Positions 26,050 to 34,579 of a stretch of DNA of 44,154 bases are shown here, in pieces. Numbering within the stretch: position 1 is the stretch's first letter; the number at the start of each line of letters is the position of its first letter. The position numbers and the translations under genes were made by a program. The stretch lies in assembly GCA_902518185.1 (NCBI GenBank), contig CABYFG010000007.1, forward strand, positions 1 to 44,154, in the 5' to 3' direction. Origin of the DNA: an uncultured Pelagibacteraceae bacterium. Its GTDB lineage: Bacteria > Pseudomonadota > Alphaproteobacteria > Pelagibacterales > Pelagibacteraceae. The notes below the pieces were generated by a model that was given only the letters and a program-made list of their open reading frames with translations, did not search any database and was not told the DNA's origin.

Positions 26050-26730
26050 TTATTTAGATTTTAATTTGTAAAGCTTTTCAGCAATATACCAGTCATCCCT
26101 ATAATTTATATCTATAAACTGTAAATAGGGAATTTTTATTATTGATGAATTATTATTAAATATTAATTTTTCATTAATCCAGTTTTCAGACTTTCCCCAA
26201 TAAAATTGTCCTGCATCATGATAAATTTCTTTTAATGTTTGAGATCTTCTATTGTAATTTTTTTTATTAAATAATTTGACTTTACCATTTTTAAGAAAAA
26301 AACTTCGCTGTGGGGGACTTCTGTATAGGCAAGCTGAGAAAACAAAATTATTATTTTTGATTAATTTTTTGTATCCTTTGACCAATTGTGTATAATCTAA
26401 AAGCGGTGATGTAGGGTAAATACAACATACATTTTTTGGATTAAAATTTTTTTTTATCAACCATTTTATCATATGTTTTATAGACTCATTGAAGTGAACT
26501 TTATTATTTGATAAATAATTTGGTCTCAAATATGGAACTTCTGCTCCATAAGATTCAGAAATTTTTTTTATCTTTTTTGAATCTGTACTAACAAATATTT
26601 TATCGAAAAGTTTTGTTTTTTTTGCTTCTTTTATTGCATATGCAATTATCGGTTTTTTAAAAAATAATTTAATATTTTTTTTTGGTAGTCTAGTCGACCC
26701 AATTCTTGCTGGGATGATTGCAATATTCAT
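26050..26730 (-). CDS. pseF: Pseudaminic acid cytidylyltransferase
   Basis: The 226-residue enzyme activates pseudaminic acid as CMP-Pse. IAIIPARIGSTRLPKKNI is the CMP-nonulosonate synthetase loop; FVSTDSKKI, VCCIYPTSPLL and YHDAGQFYWG (170-179) follow. The last motif is typical of PseF rather than NeuA or LegF. Its start overlaps the end of the methyltransferase gene by four bases. With PseI, PseH and PseC it argues that the nonulosonate is pseudaminic acid or a close isomer. Confidence 0.9.
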   Translation of the reverse strand: MNIAIIPARIGSTRLPKKNIKLFFKKPIIAYAIKEAKKTKLFDKIFVSTDSKKIKKISESYGAEVPYLRPNYLSNNKVHFNESIKHMIKWLIKKNFNPKNVCCIYPTSPLLDYTQLVKGYKKLIKNNNFVFSACLYRSPPQRSFFLKNGKVKLFNKKNYNRRSQTLKEIYHDAGQFYWGKSENWINEKLIFNNNSSIIKIPYLQFIDINYRDDWYIAEKLYKLKSK

Positions 26731-27662
26731 TTTTTTTTAGCAACAATAATTATATTATCTGAAAAACTTTTTAAAAATGGTAAAATTCTAAGATCTAATA
26801 ATTTTTGTAAAATCAAATCTAAACTGTTCCAAAACCAGTAAAAAATATTTTTTTTTGGAAAAAAAAAGGTTGCACCAGTTTTATTTATAATTTTAAAGTT
26901 GAAATATCCTAATATATTTTTTAGTCGTCTATAAGAAAACATTCTTTTCTTAATTTTGTATTTCCAATTATCTTCTCCTTTGGTCATAAACTTGGTATTC
27001 ATTAATTTTGAATTTTCAAATCTTTTGAAAATATTTTTCAATTTACTATCACACAACATAGATTTGAATGATGGGGAAATTAAGAAATCTTCGTTAAATA
27101 TGAAATAAATTAACCTTAAAATTAAACGTCTGGGATATATCAAATCGAGTAAAGCATACATATTTGCTTGGCATACAATTATATATGAATCTTTTTTTAA
27201 AGTTCTTCTAATCTCACTAAAACATTTTTCTAAATTACCAACGTATTGCATAGATCCAATAATCACGCATACATCAAAATCATTATCTTTTAACAAATAT
27301 TCTTTTTCTATACTTTGATTTAAAAAACTCGCTTTTCCTAATTTAACATATTTTTCACATTTTTTTTCAGACTCATCACAAAGATGTTTTGATATGTCAA
27401 TTCCAACATACTCAAAACCTAATTCACAAATTTTTTGTGCGGTTTGGCCGGCTCCACAGCCTAATTCTAAAATTTTTGCACTTTCTGGTAAATTTAAATT
27501 TTTAAGAAAATCTAAAACTTTTTTTTGTCTTAAAATTAAGTGACCACTCAAATAATTATTTTGATCATAAGTAAAATGGTGCCACTTTTTTGTTTTTTCA
27601 TCATTCCACCAATTTTTTACTTCCTGATCTTGTATTTCTTGATTTGATATTTTTAATTTCAT
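26727..27662 (-). CDS. Class I SAM-dependent methyltransferase
   Basis: A 311-residue protein with ILELGCGAGQTAQKI (SAM motif I) near residue 64, YVGIDIS, DVCVIIGSMQYVGN and a C-terminal hydrophobic half with several aromatic-rich segments. It overlaps pseF by four bases on one side and the pyruvate-kinase-like gene by four bases on the other, so it is part of that operon. Substrate unknown. MeOPN synthesis needs a phosphoramidate O-methyltransferase, and this gene is a positional candidate only. Confidence 0.78.
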   Translation of the reverse strand: MKLKISNQEIQDQEVKNWWNDEKTKKWHHFTYDQNNYLSGHLILRQKKVLDFLKNLNLPESAKILELGCGAGQTAQKICELGFEYVGIDISKHLCDESEKKCEKYVKLGKASFLNQSIEKEYLLKDNDFDVCVIIGSMQYVGNLEKCFSEIRRTLKKDSYIIVCQANMYALLDLIYPRRLILRLIYFIFNEDFLISPSFKSMLCDSKLKNIFKRFENSKLMNTKFMTKGEDNWKYKIKKRMFSYRRLKNILGYFNFKIINKTGATFFFPKKNIFYWFWNSLDLILQKLLDLRILPFLKSFSDNIIIVAKKK

Positions 27663-29020
27663 AAGTAAAAGTCTTTTTTATTTAGAACTGACAAAGTATT
27701 AGCTCTTGAATTTTTTCTTGCAAAGGCTGCATATATTAAAAAAATATTATCATTTCCAAAGAAGATATCCTTCTTATATTTATTCATTTGCTTATAAATA
27801 AAATCATCCATTATTCTTTTAAATTTTACTGTCTTCACTACTGAAACATTATATCTAAGTAAAGATAAGTCATGAACTTTTTGACTATCTGTAAAAACAA
27901 ATAGTTTAAATCCAGGGTTTATATTTAAAATTTTTTCAATTACATATCCTTTCCTGGTAAAAATAACAATTCTAGAAGATTTTTCGTCTATTTTACTAAG
28001 TGATTGGAATATATCTACGGGTTTATTAATTTTATTTTTTTTAAAATTATTTCTTTTATGTTCTATTTCATTGAAATTTTTAAACCATTTTAATATTGAT
28101 AAAAATTTTTTTGAAGTTGCTGTTTCATCACTCAACATTAAATAATCTGCATTAAGAGATTTTGAAAAACTTAGAGAAATAATTTCACTTTTAGATGGAG
28201 AAGTATTATAGAGCATAGAATCTAAATTTTCAGTTGCCATTATTAACAACTTTCCACTTTTTTTTGTGAAATTTGAAATTTTAATTGTTTCTTTGTATAA
28301 ATTATTTGCACCTATTTCTGCAGACAAATCTCCTCTATCAATCATGATAATATCTGAGTTTTCAGAAATTTCTTTAACGTTATCGCAGCCAAGAGTGTTT
28401 TCTACTTTTGAAACAATAATTTTATTTGTTTTTTTTTTTACTCTTTTAATAATTTTACTATTTTGAACATAACTCAAACCTATGGCATCAATTTTCAACT
28501 TGGATATTTTTCTAAGAAAATTTAAATAAACTTTTTCTTGTAATTTATCACTATACTCTGATCCTGGAATATTCAATCCTTTCTTTGGAAGTAGAAGAAC
28601 TTCATTAAGAGATTTACCTAAAATAAAATTTTTTCCTCGAGAAATAAATTTAAAATTATACCTTCCATCAGCTAAGGTAAAATTTTGAATTTTTCCAAAT
28701 TTTGGTAAAGGTTTTGTAAGAGGTATTTTTAAAAAAGGATCTTTTTTATCTAAATTTTTCTTCGAAAAATAAAATTTTACTATTTGATTTTTTTTAATCT
28801 TAATATTATCTAAATTTGCTGTTCTTGGTTTAATTCCCGGCAAATCGATTAATATTTTACAATTTGGATTAATCCTTTTTATTAATTTTGAAATTTTTTT
28901 ATGCCATTCAATTGTATTATGAGCACCATTAAGTCTGACGAAATTTGAGTGATTTAATATTTTTTTTAAGTTATTATAGTTTTGAGATATTGGACCAATT
29001 GTACATAATATATTACTCAT
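27659..29020 (-). CDS. Divergent pyruvate kinase-like protein
   Basis: The 453-residue protein follows pyruvate kinase along its barrel: LCTIGPISQNY, FVRLNGAHN (usually RxNFSHG), ILIDLPGIKPRT (usually DTKGPEIRT), IIVSKVEN with the catalytic Lys near 205, IDRGDLSAEIG near 229, MATENLDSML (usually ATQMLESM) near 261 and YLMLSDETA (usually GETA). Metal and phosphate residues are largely kept but several signature positions differ. It sits inside a glycan operon, five bases from a NadM-like gene and overlapping a methyltransferase, so it is unlikely to be the glycolytic enzyme. A PEP-linked phosphotransfer in glycan synthesis is possible, but I cannot name the substrate. Confidence 0.75.
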   Translation of the reverse strand: MSNILCTIGPISQNYNNLKKILNHSNFVRLNGAHNTIEWHKKISKLIKRINPNCKILIDLPGIKPRTANLDNIKIKKNQIVKFYFSKKNLDKKDPFLKIPLTKPLPKFGKIQNFTLADGRYNFKFISRGKNFILGKSLNEVLLLPKKGLNIPGSEYSDKLQEKVYLNFLRKISKLKIDAIGLSYVQNSKIIKRVKKKTNKIIVSKVENTLGCDNVKEISENSDIIMIDRGDLSAEIGANNLYKETIKISNFTKKSGKLLIMATENLDSMLYNTSPSKSEIISLSFSKSLNADYLMLSDETATSKKFLSILKWFKNFNEIEHKRNNFKKNKINKPVDIFQSLSKIDEKSSRIVIFTRKGYVIEKILNINPGFKLFVFTDSQKVHDLSLLRYNVSVVKTVKFKRIMDDFIYKQMNKYKKDIFFGNDNIFLIYAAFARKNSRANTLSVLNKKDFYL

Positions 29021-29024
29021 TTTA

Positions 29025-29375
29025 TTAATTTTTTTTATTTCTAATTTTTGTTGCTGAAATGTTTTCTATTTTTTTTGAAAGTTTTATTTTTTTTATTTTA
29101 TAACCTACTTTTCTTCCATATATAACGCTGCCAACAACTGGAACTTTTATTATAATGTAATTATTCTTGTACTTTTTTAACGAGTCATTAATTTTTTTTT
29201 TAACATATGTAAAACTATAAGGATTCTTTTTGTTTATGCCTTGACTATCCATAACTAAAATTGAAACTTGTCCATATTCTTTTAAGCCTTTAAGAAACAT
29301 TTTTTTATGACCTTCATGAAATGGTTGAAATCTTCCTATATACAAAGCACTTTTACACTTCCAATTAAATTTCAT
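29025..29375 (-). CDS. Small NadM-like adenylyl/cytidylyltransferase
   Basis: A 116-residue nucleotidyltransferase of the HxGH superfamily: SALYIGRFQPFHEGHKKMF near residue 10 holds the catalytic HEGH, and NPYSFTYVKKKI and ENISATKIR near the end match the NMN adenylyltransferase pattern (ISGTxIR). It is smaller than NadM (about 170 residues). It is the first gene of a minus-strand operon that continues with the pyruvate-kinase-like gene. It may activate a phosphorylated compound as a nucleotide diphosphate derivative; NAD synthesis is less likely here. Confidence 0.72.
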   Translation of the reverse strand: MKFNWKCKSALYIGRFQPFHEGHKKMFLKGLKEYGQVSILVMDSQGINKKNPYSFTYVKKKINDSLKKYKNNYIIIKVPVVGSVIYGRKVGYKIKKIKLSKKIENISATKIRNKKN

Positions 29376-29541
29376 ATGAATTTATAAATATTTTATCTAT
29401 TAAGATGTAACATATAAAAATTTAAATGGTAACAATTTTCAAAAATTGCACAAAGTATTTATTGTTAAATAAACAAAATTTATGATATTTGCTGCAACTT
29501 AATAATTAAAAAAAATTAACCCTTAGAAATAGAGATTCAAA

Positions 29542-30086
29542 ATGGTTGAAATAGCGACTATTTATATAATTATTTTTCTTTTACTAACTACAATTCAGAC
29601 AATAGTTGGTGTTGGAGTTTTAGTTTTAGGAACTCCAGTAATGTTATTAATGGGACATTCTCTACCTGAATCAATTGAGACCTTACTTCCAATTTCTATT
29701 TTAACAAGTTTTATAAATATTTTATATTTTAAGATGTATAACAAAAAAAATTTTTTCTTATGATAATTGGTTTAATTCATGGTCTGACTAACTCAGGAGG
29801 AACACTATTGACAATTTTTTTACTATCCTTAAACAAAAACTTAAAAAAAGATACAAGACAAGATATTACATTCTTCTATTTATTTTTAGCAAGTTTTCAA
29901 TTTTTGATATTTTTAATATTTTTTGAAATCAATATATCAATAAATCTTTTAATAAATTATATCGGCATAGTTTTTCTTGGAGTTATTTTGGGAAATATCA
30001 TTGAAAAAAAAATAGGAAAAAGTGAATTTACTATTTTAATTGATCTCCTAGCATTTTTATCAGCAATTTTTTTAATTATTTTGTAA
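29542..30086 (+). pseudogene. TauE/SafE-like transporter, split and shortened
   Basis: Two frames of 73 (29542-29763) and 108 codons (29760-30086) overlap by an ATGA and together cover parts of one TauE/SafE permease. The first has TIQTIVGVGVLVLGTPV and LPISILTSFINIL (TM1-2 and the loop); the second begins at the second repeat, GLIHGLTNSGGTLL, and holds the last membrane helices. One extra base in the A8/T6 run before 29758 would fuse them, but about 80 residues (TM3-TM4) usual for the family would still be missing. I read it as a decayed gene; a working two-part half-size transporter is less likely. It is flanked by a divergent operon and the convergent B12 operon. Confidence 0.6.
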
Positions 30087-30111
30087 TCAATAAAAAAGGT
30101 TTTAATTAAAG

Positions 30112-31908
30112 CTATCTACCTCTTCGTAGCTCTAGAGTTTCATCAGTATCGCTAATTTTAACAGTTTTTCTTAAACTTTGATTTGGCAATTTGCTTAAAT
30201 CAATATTTTTAAAATTCCATACAATATGTTCAAATATCATTTTAAAAAACCATTTTAAATTACTAGATTCTTTATATGCTATTAATATACACAGGAAAGG
30301 ATATGTCATTTTGTTCCAAGGTAAGAACAATCTAAGCGCATCTATTAATCTTGGTGCAGGTTGAAAATTGAAATATGGGTTATTATTATTTTGATATTTA
30401 AATTTGTCTAACTCTTTTTCAAGTTTAGACTTAAAATTAGTTTTGAAAAATCTATTCAATACCATTGCAAATAATCCAGTTAAAGTATCTATTTTTGGTA
30501 AATCAATTTTTAAATTAACTCGTGCATGCTCTCGCCAAACTTCCCATTCCATTTTGTGACGCCATGAAAAAACTTTTAATAAAGGTTGTTTTGTGAAATT
30601 TATAAAATGATCATTATCATATGCATCCTTATCACTAATATCGATTAAATATTTTTCTTCACCATCAATAGTTTTTGATACATATCCGTTTTCTCTAGCA
30701 TATTCATAAAGTGGGGTTCCTGGAAGAGATTGAGCATAGTTTACACTCATCTGATAATTTAATTTATTCCTAAAAGGGTCAGGATAATACTTCATTGTTT
30801 TTTTAATAAAATCTATTGTCTCATCTATAGTTTTGTCTGTTTCCCCTGGCATTCCTATAACAAACTGCATAGTTGTTGTCAGGCGAGCTTCATAAGTGGC
30901 TTTTATTGCTGCTATGTTTTGATCAAGTGTAATTTTTTTTTCCATGACCTTTAGCATCGTAGGGCTTCCGCTCTCTATACCATATAAAACATTTTCACAC
31001 CCATTAGCTTGCCAAAGTTTAAGCATCTCCAAGTCAACTGTATGTGCTCTAACACCTCCAACGCTCCAAGTAAAACCTAGAGAGCCAAATATTTTTGCTA
31101 ATTCTGCAGTTTCGTCTTTATAAGATCCAAAATTTTCATCACCTACTGATATATAGCCGACTCCATATTTTTTTTTCAGCATAACAAGATGATTTTTAAT
31201 TTTTTCTAGTGGACTTACTCTATAACCTTTTTCAAATCTATGACAGAAAGTACATCTAGCTACACATCCTTTAGCTACAATTACAACCGCTGTCTTTCCA
31301 TTGGTAAAATTTACTTCAGGGTCATATGTTCTGCCTCCTCTTTGAGCGATATAGTGATCTATCGATTTATCATCTTCTAAAATAGAATAATCAGGGTCTT
31401 CTAACAATGGTGCTGGAAGAGGATGCTCATAGCCGGTAAACCTTAGTTCATCTGACTTGTCAATAAATGTAATTCCTTTTATCTTTAACAAATCCTCATC
31501 TGAAGTTCTTTTATCTTTTATTGCATTGACTAAATTTTTAACAATAATTTCACCATCCCCAACCACACAGTAGTCAATTTTAGATTTTCTATGGAGTACA
31601 TTGGCGCTAGCAACTAATCCACCTCCAACTATAACTGTTGTTTTAGGATTTATATCTTTAATCAAATAAGCTAAATATTTTGTATAGGCATAAGCAGTTG
31701 AAACTACCGCACTTATTCCAACAAAGTCAAATTGATGTTTTTTGAAATATTCATAATTTTGTTTAGCGTCCCAACGATGATAATCTATGTGATGAAAATG
31801 TACTTCCTCACCATTATTTCTTAACGACTGAATAATAGCCATTGATCCAAACGGAGGAAATGCCGTAGGTATCGGTCGAATTGGAGTTGTTACTATACAA
31901 ATTTTCAT
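30112..31908 (-). CDS. B12-binding-domain radical SAM enzyme
   Basis: The 598-residue protein has an N-terminal cobalamin-binding Rossmann domain (VTTPIRPIPTAFPP, FVGISAVVSTAYAYT, TVIVGGGLVAS, YCVVGDGE), then a radical SAM core with the cluster motif CVARCTFC at C215, C219 and C222, and VGDENFGSY, IESGSPTMLKVM, QFVIGMPGET. The last 200 residues form a basic C-terminal domain I do not recognise. As in other enzymes of this class there is no DxHxxG, so cobalamin would bind base-off without a protein His. It is the last gene of an operon led by a cobalamin riboswitch and btuB, which fits a need for B12. Such enzymes methylate or rearrange unactivated carbons; the target may be a lipid or glycan. 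Confidence 0.88.
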   Translation of the reverse strand: MKICIVTTPIRPIPTAFPPFGSMAIIQSLRNNGEEVHFHHIDYHRWDAKQNYEYFKKHQFDFVGISAVVSTAYAYTKYLAYLIKDINPKTTVIVGGGLVASANVLHRKSKIDYCVVGDGEIIVKNLVNAIKDKRTSDEDLLKIKGITFIDKSDELRFTGYEHPLPAPLLEDPDYSILEDDKSIDHYIAQRGGRTYDPEVNFTNGKTAVVIVAKGCVARCTFCHRFEKGYRVSPLEKIKNHLVMLKKKYGVGYISVGDENFGSYKDETAELAKIFGSLGFTWSVGGVRAHTVDLEMLKLWQANGCENVLYGIESGSPTMLKVMEKKITLDQNIAAIKATYEARLTTTMQFVIGMPGETDKTIDETIDFIKKTMKYYPDPFRNKLNYQMSVNYAQSLPGTPLYEYARENGYVSKTIDGEEKYLIDISDKDAYDNDHFINFTKQPLLKVFSWRHKMEWEVWREHARVNLKIDLPKIDTLTGLFAMVLNRFFKTNFKSKLEKELDKFKYQNNNNPYFNFQPAPRLIDALRLFLPWNKMTYPFLCILIAYKESSNLKWFFKMIFEHIVWNFKNIDLSKLPNQSLRKTVKISDTDETLELRRGR

Positions 31909-31963
31909 TCAATATTTATATCACTATTATATTAAATTAAAACTATGACAAATTAATCCAAAT

Positions 31964-32449
31964 CTATTTGCTTATTTTAAACTTAGTATTGTAAGATTTA
32001 TATATTCCCTCAATAATGCCAGAAAAGATAAAAGTAGATATAAGGCTATAGGCGAAAAAAGGAATTGCTAAAGTGTAACATAGTAAAAAGCCCTCTATTG
32101 TGTAACCATAAGAACCAAGCGTCCAAACACCAAAATTTGTGACAACAAAGAATAGGCATGCGCCAGCTAATGATCCAAAAATTCTATTTAAAATATTTTT
32201 AGTGAAAAATTTTGATCCTAGGCCAATTAATATTATGCTGCCCCAAGTAAAAGGTGTTACACCATGTAAGCCAATAATCAAATCTGTAATTATAAAACTA
32301 ATTAACAATGCTGGAAGATATCTTGTTCCAAATATTACCGGAACATAAAAACTTAAAGCTAACAAACTTGTAAAATTGGGTGGATGAGGAATGAATCTAC
32401 TAGCAGCTAATGCAATAAAGATTCCAATTGAAATTTTTAAATATTTCAT
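31964..32449 (-). CDS. DUF6580 membrane protein; candidate corrinoid transporter (ECF S-component-like)
   Basis: A 161-residue protein with five to six membrane helices and the DUF6580 hallmark SRFIPHPPNFTSLLAL near residue 17, DLIIGLHGVTPF, FVVTNFGVWTLG and LLCYTLAIPFF. The family is regarded as a putative transporter and resembles substrate-binding subunits of ECF transporters. It lies between btuB and the B12 radical SAM gene, downstream of a cobalamin riboswitch, and no BtuCD is present, so I infer that it moves B12 across the inner membrane. Cys98 and Cys124 are possible cobalt ligands, which is speculative. Confidence 0.75.
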   Translation of the reverse strand: MKYLKISIGIFIALAASRFIPHPPNFTSLLALSFYVPVIFGTRYLPALLISFIITDLIIGLHGVTPFTWGSIILIGLGSKFFTKNILNRIFGSLAGACLFFVVTNFGVWTLGSYGYTIEGFLLCYTLAIPFFAYSLISTFIFSGIIEGIYKSYNTKFKISK

Positions 32450-32521
32450 AACTTTATTTTAATTAATCAGTAATTGAATACAAGTTTAATCAATATTAAA
32501 TTATACTTTCAGTTATAATAA

Positions 32522-34348
32522 TTAATAAGCTTTTCTAAATCCAAAATTTACCATTCTTCCATCTTGAGAATATGTACCCGGTTTTTCATATCTTTCATTA
32601 AGTAAATTTGTAAAATTTATGGAGATTATATTGCCATACCAATTTTTTCTAATTGACATATCTAATAAATCTACACTTTTTACAAATTCATTTTTTGATC
32701 CAGTCCAATCAATATGTTCACCTATATATCTGTGACTTAAATCTAAATCATAAGAACCATATTTAGGTAAAAAAAATTTTGTTGAATAGTCAATTCCATA
32801 AGATAAATCTGGTCTTCTAGAATTAGGACCTCCTGTATCTGATCTACTTTTAGCAAAGTGTGAAACTAAAGATATACTTTGATCATTTCTTAACCATTTA
32901 ATTTCATTTTCAAGACCCTCTTGTGTTGTATCAGGTACTTTGTTTTCATAAGCACTCCAATCAGATTTAATTTTAATTCTATCTTTCATCCTTGTTCTAT
33001 AGGCCGTGGAAGATAATTTAATATTTTCAGAAAAATTAAACTCACCTGTAATTTCATTAGTCTCACTTGTTTCAGGATTAATATGTTTTTGACCAGTATT
33101 TCCATATAATTCATAAAGACTAGCATTTTTTAGGCCTGTAGAATGAGTTGCTCCTAATTTCAATCCACCCAAAAATTGTGTAAAATTTACTTTATAGGTT
33201 TTATTTCCACCAGTTTCTTTATGATCATCATTTCTGCCGTGAAATGATAATATTCGATTTTCATTAATTTTATAACCTGCATTAAAAAAAATACCAAAAT
33301 TACTCAAATTTCCTCTTGTTTGAGATGAAAATGTTGTAGTTTGATAATGGCCCCAATCATATTTATATTCACTTCCAAAACCGTATGAAAGTTTATTATC
33401 ATAAATCATTTCTCTTTCAGCTTTAGCTACTAAAGACTCGCTGTAATATTTATCTTTTTTACCTTGCACGTAATATTTTCTATCGTAATTATGATAATGA
33501 ATAATGAAATTATCTAATAAATTATTAGTTTTACGTTCAATACCAGTTTGTAAAGCATACATTTTATTATCGGACGTGACTGACTCTTCTTTTGTATCAG
33601 ATGAATCATATTCAGATTTTGTATCCCTGTAATAAAAAGTATTTTTTAATTTCAGATTATCCTTTAACCATTTGACACCATTGAAATTTACTTGATAATT
33701 TTTTGTACCATCAGACTCGTGACCTTTAGCCTTTGCACTATCTGTTTTACTATGATTTGCAGCCCCTTTAAAATTTAAGTGCCATCCATTGGTAGTAATT
33801 TTTGTAGCATTGTAGTCTGCAGCTTTATTGTCATAATTAAATCCATTCACAGAATAACTATTTGTATAATCGATATCTGTTACAAAATTAATTGCTCCCC
33901 CAATAGCATCAGGTCCAAAATGTGCACCATTGGAACCTTTATAAACTTCTATTTGTTGAACAGTTTGCACAAAATCTTGGCCAAAATCATGCAATCCGTT
34001 TGTTGCTGATTGATCATTTATTGCAATACCATTTAACATTACAAGTGTATGGTTTGACTCTGAGCCTCTCATGAAAACAGCGGCTTGCTGTCCTTTTTGT
34101 CCTGTTTGATAATAATCTAAACCTGTAACTTTCTTTAATAGGTCCACTGCAGTAGTGGCACCAGACTCTTCTATTTGTTGTTTGGTAAAAATTTTTTTAT
34201 TTATTACTTGAGAATTATATTTAGAGCTATTTGGAGTTTTAGTAATTGTTGTACAAGGTACACCTTTTTTGTTATTCCATTTACAATCCTCTAAAGCATT
34301 TGCGTTTGAAATTGATAGAAACAAAAATAAAATAAATCTAATAAACAT
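32522..34348 (-). CDS. btuB: TonB-dependent cobalamin receptor (BtuB-like)
   Basis: The 608-residue outer-membrane protein starts with a signal peptide (hydrophobic residues 2-13, cleavage probable after ANA at about 19), followed by a plug domain: FTKQQIEESGATTAVDLLKK, AAVFMRGSESNHTLVMLNG, QIEVYKGSNGAHFGPDAIGG. A 22-strand-type barrel rich in aromatic and Asn residues follows, ending in an aromatic residue. Length is close to E. coli BtuB (614). A good Shine-Dalgarno sequence, AAAGGA, lies 6-12 bases before the ATG. The cobalamin riboswitch in its leader makes B12 or another corrinoid the likely ligand. Confidence 0.9.
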   Translation of the reverse strand: MFIRFILFLFLSISNANALEDCKWNNKKGVPCTTITKTPNSSKYNSQVINKKIFTKQQIEESGATTAVDLLKKVTGLDYYQTGQKGQQAAVFMRGSESNHTLVMLNGIAINDQSATNGLHDFGQDFVQTVQQIEVYKGSNGAHFGPDAIGGAINFVTDIDYTNSYSVNGFNYDNKAADYNATKITTNGWHLNFKGAANHSKTDSAKAKGHESDGTKNYQVNFNGVKWLKDNLKLKNTFYYRDTKSEYDSSDTKEESVTSDNKMYALQTGIERKTNNLLDNFIIHYHNYDRKYYVQGKKDKYYSESLVAKAEREMIYDNKLSYGFGSEYKYDWGHYQTTTFSSQTRGNLSNFGIFFNAGYKINENRILSFHGRNDDHKETGGNKTYKVNFTQFLGGLKLGATHSTGLKNASLYELYGNTGQKHINPETSETNEITGEFNFSENIKLSSTAYRTRMKDRIKIKSDWSAYENKVPDTTQEGLENEIKWLRNDQSISLVSHFAKSRSDTGGPNSRRPDLSYGIDYSTKFFLPKYGSYDLDLSHRYIGEHIDWTGSKNEFVKSVDLLDMSIRKNWYGNIISINFTNLLNERYEKPGTYSQDGRMVNFGFRKAY

Positions 34349-34364
34349 ATAACATCCTTTTTTA

Positions 34365-34383
34365 CCTCTATTAAAAATAGAGG
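34365..34383 (-). promoter_or_regulatory. Hairpin between riboswitch and start codon
   Basis: A perfect 8-base inverted repeat, CCTCTATT/AATAGAGG with a 3-base loop, lies between the riboswitch core and the btuB Shine-Dalgarno sequence. No U-run follows on the minus strand, so it is not a standard terminator. It may be part of the expression platform, acting at translation initiation. Confidence 0.45.
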
Positions 34384-34419
34384 TTTATTAATTTTATGCC
34401 GATGTTAATTAAAATTGTA

Positions 34420-34540
34420 GAACTAGACTTTTCCTGGCCTTCATTCAACAGCGGACTATGTTGGGTGGCACTCCGACTTTACGGTTGCAGGCACAGCCAA
34501 TGAATTACACACTGATTCCCCACTCACTTATTCAACACAA
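34420..34540 (-). promoter_or_regulatory. Cobalamin riboswitch
   Basis: Read on the minus strand, the leader contains the conserved cobalamin-aptamer elements in order: GGGGAATCAGTG, GGCTGTGCCTGCAACCGTAA, GTCGGAGTGCCACC, a GTCCGCTG segment and the closing GAAGGCCAGGAAAAG. These match the RF00174-type core, including the GCAAC...GTAA and GAGTGCCACC blocks. It lies 70-190 bases before btuB and would repress the operon (btuB, DUF6580, radical SAM) when B12 is plentiful. Outer boundaries are approximate. Confidence 0.92.
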
Positions 34541-34544
34541 AAAA

Positions 34545-34573
34545 ATAATTATATAATTTTTTTTATTTGTCAA
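34545..34573 (-). promoter_or_regulatory. Promoter of the cobalamin operon
   Basis: A perfect -35 hexamer TTGACA (plus-strand 34568-34573) lies 7 bases after the stop of the ABC transporter gene. A TATAAT (34548-34553) follows with a short 14-base spacer, or AATTAT (34545-34550) with a 17-base spacer. Transcription would begin just before the riboswitch, giving the B12 operon its own promoter. Confidence 0.5.
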
Positions 34574-34579
34574 TTAAAT

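Noticed and set aside
29025..29375. ATP sulfurylase that would feed the CysC-like kinase
   Set aside because: The motif is GRFQPFHEGH with ISATKIR, the NadM pattern, not the QxRNPxHxxH pattern of ATP sulfurylase, and the protein is far too short.
33779..34009. Plus-strand ORF of 76 codons
   Set aside because: Antisense to the plug domain of btuB; the real gene is unmistakable.
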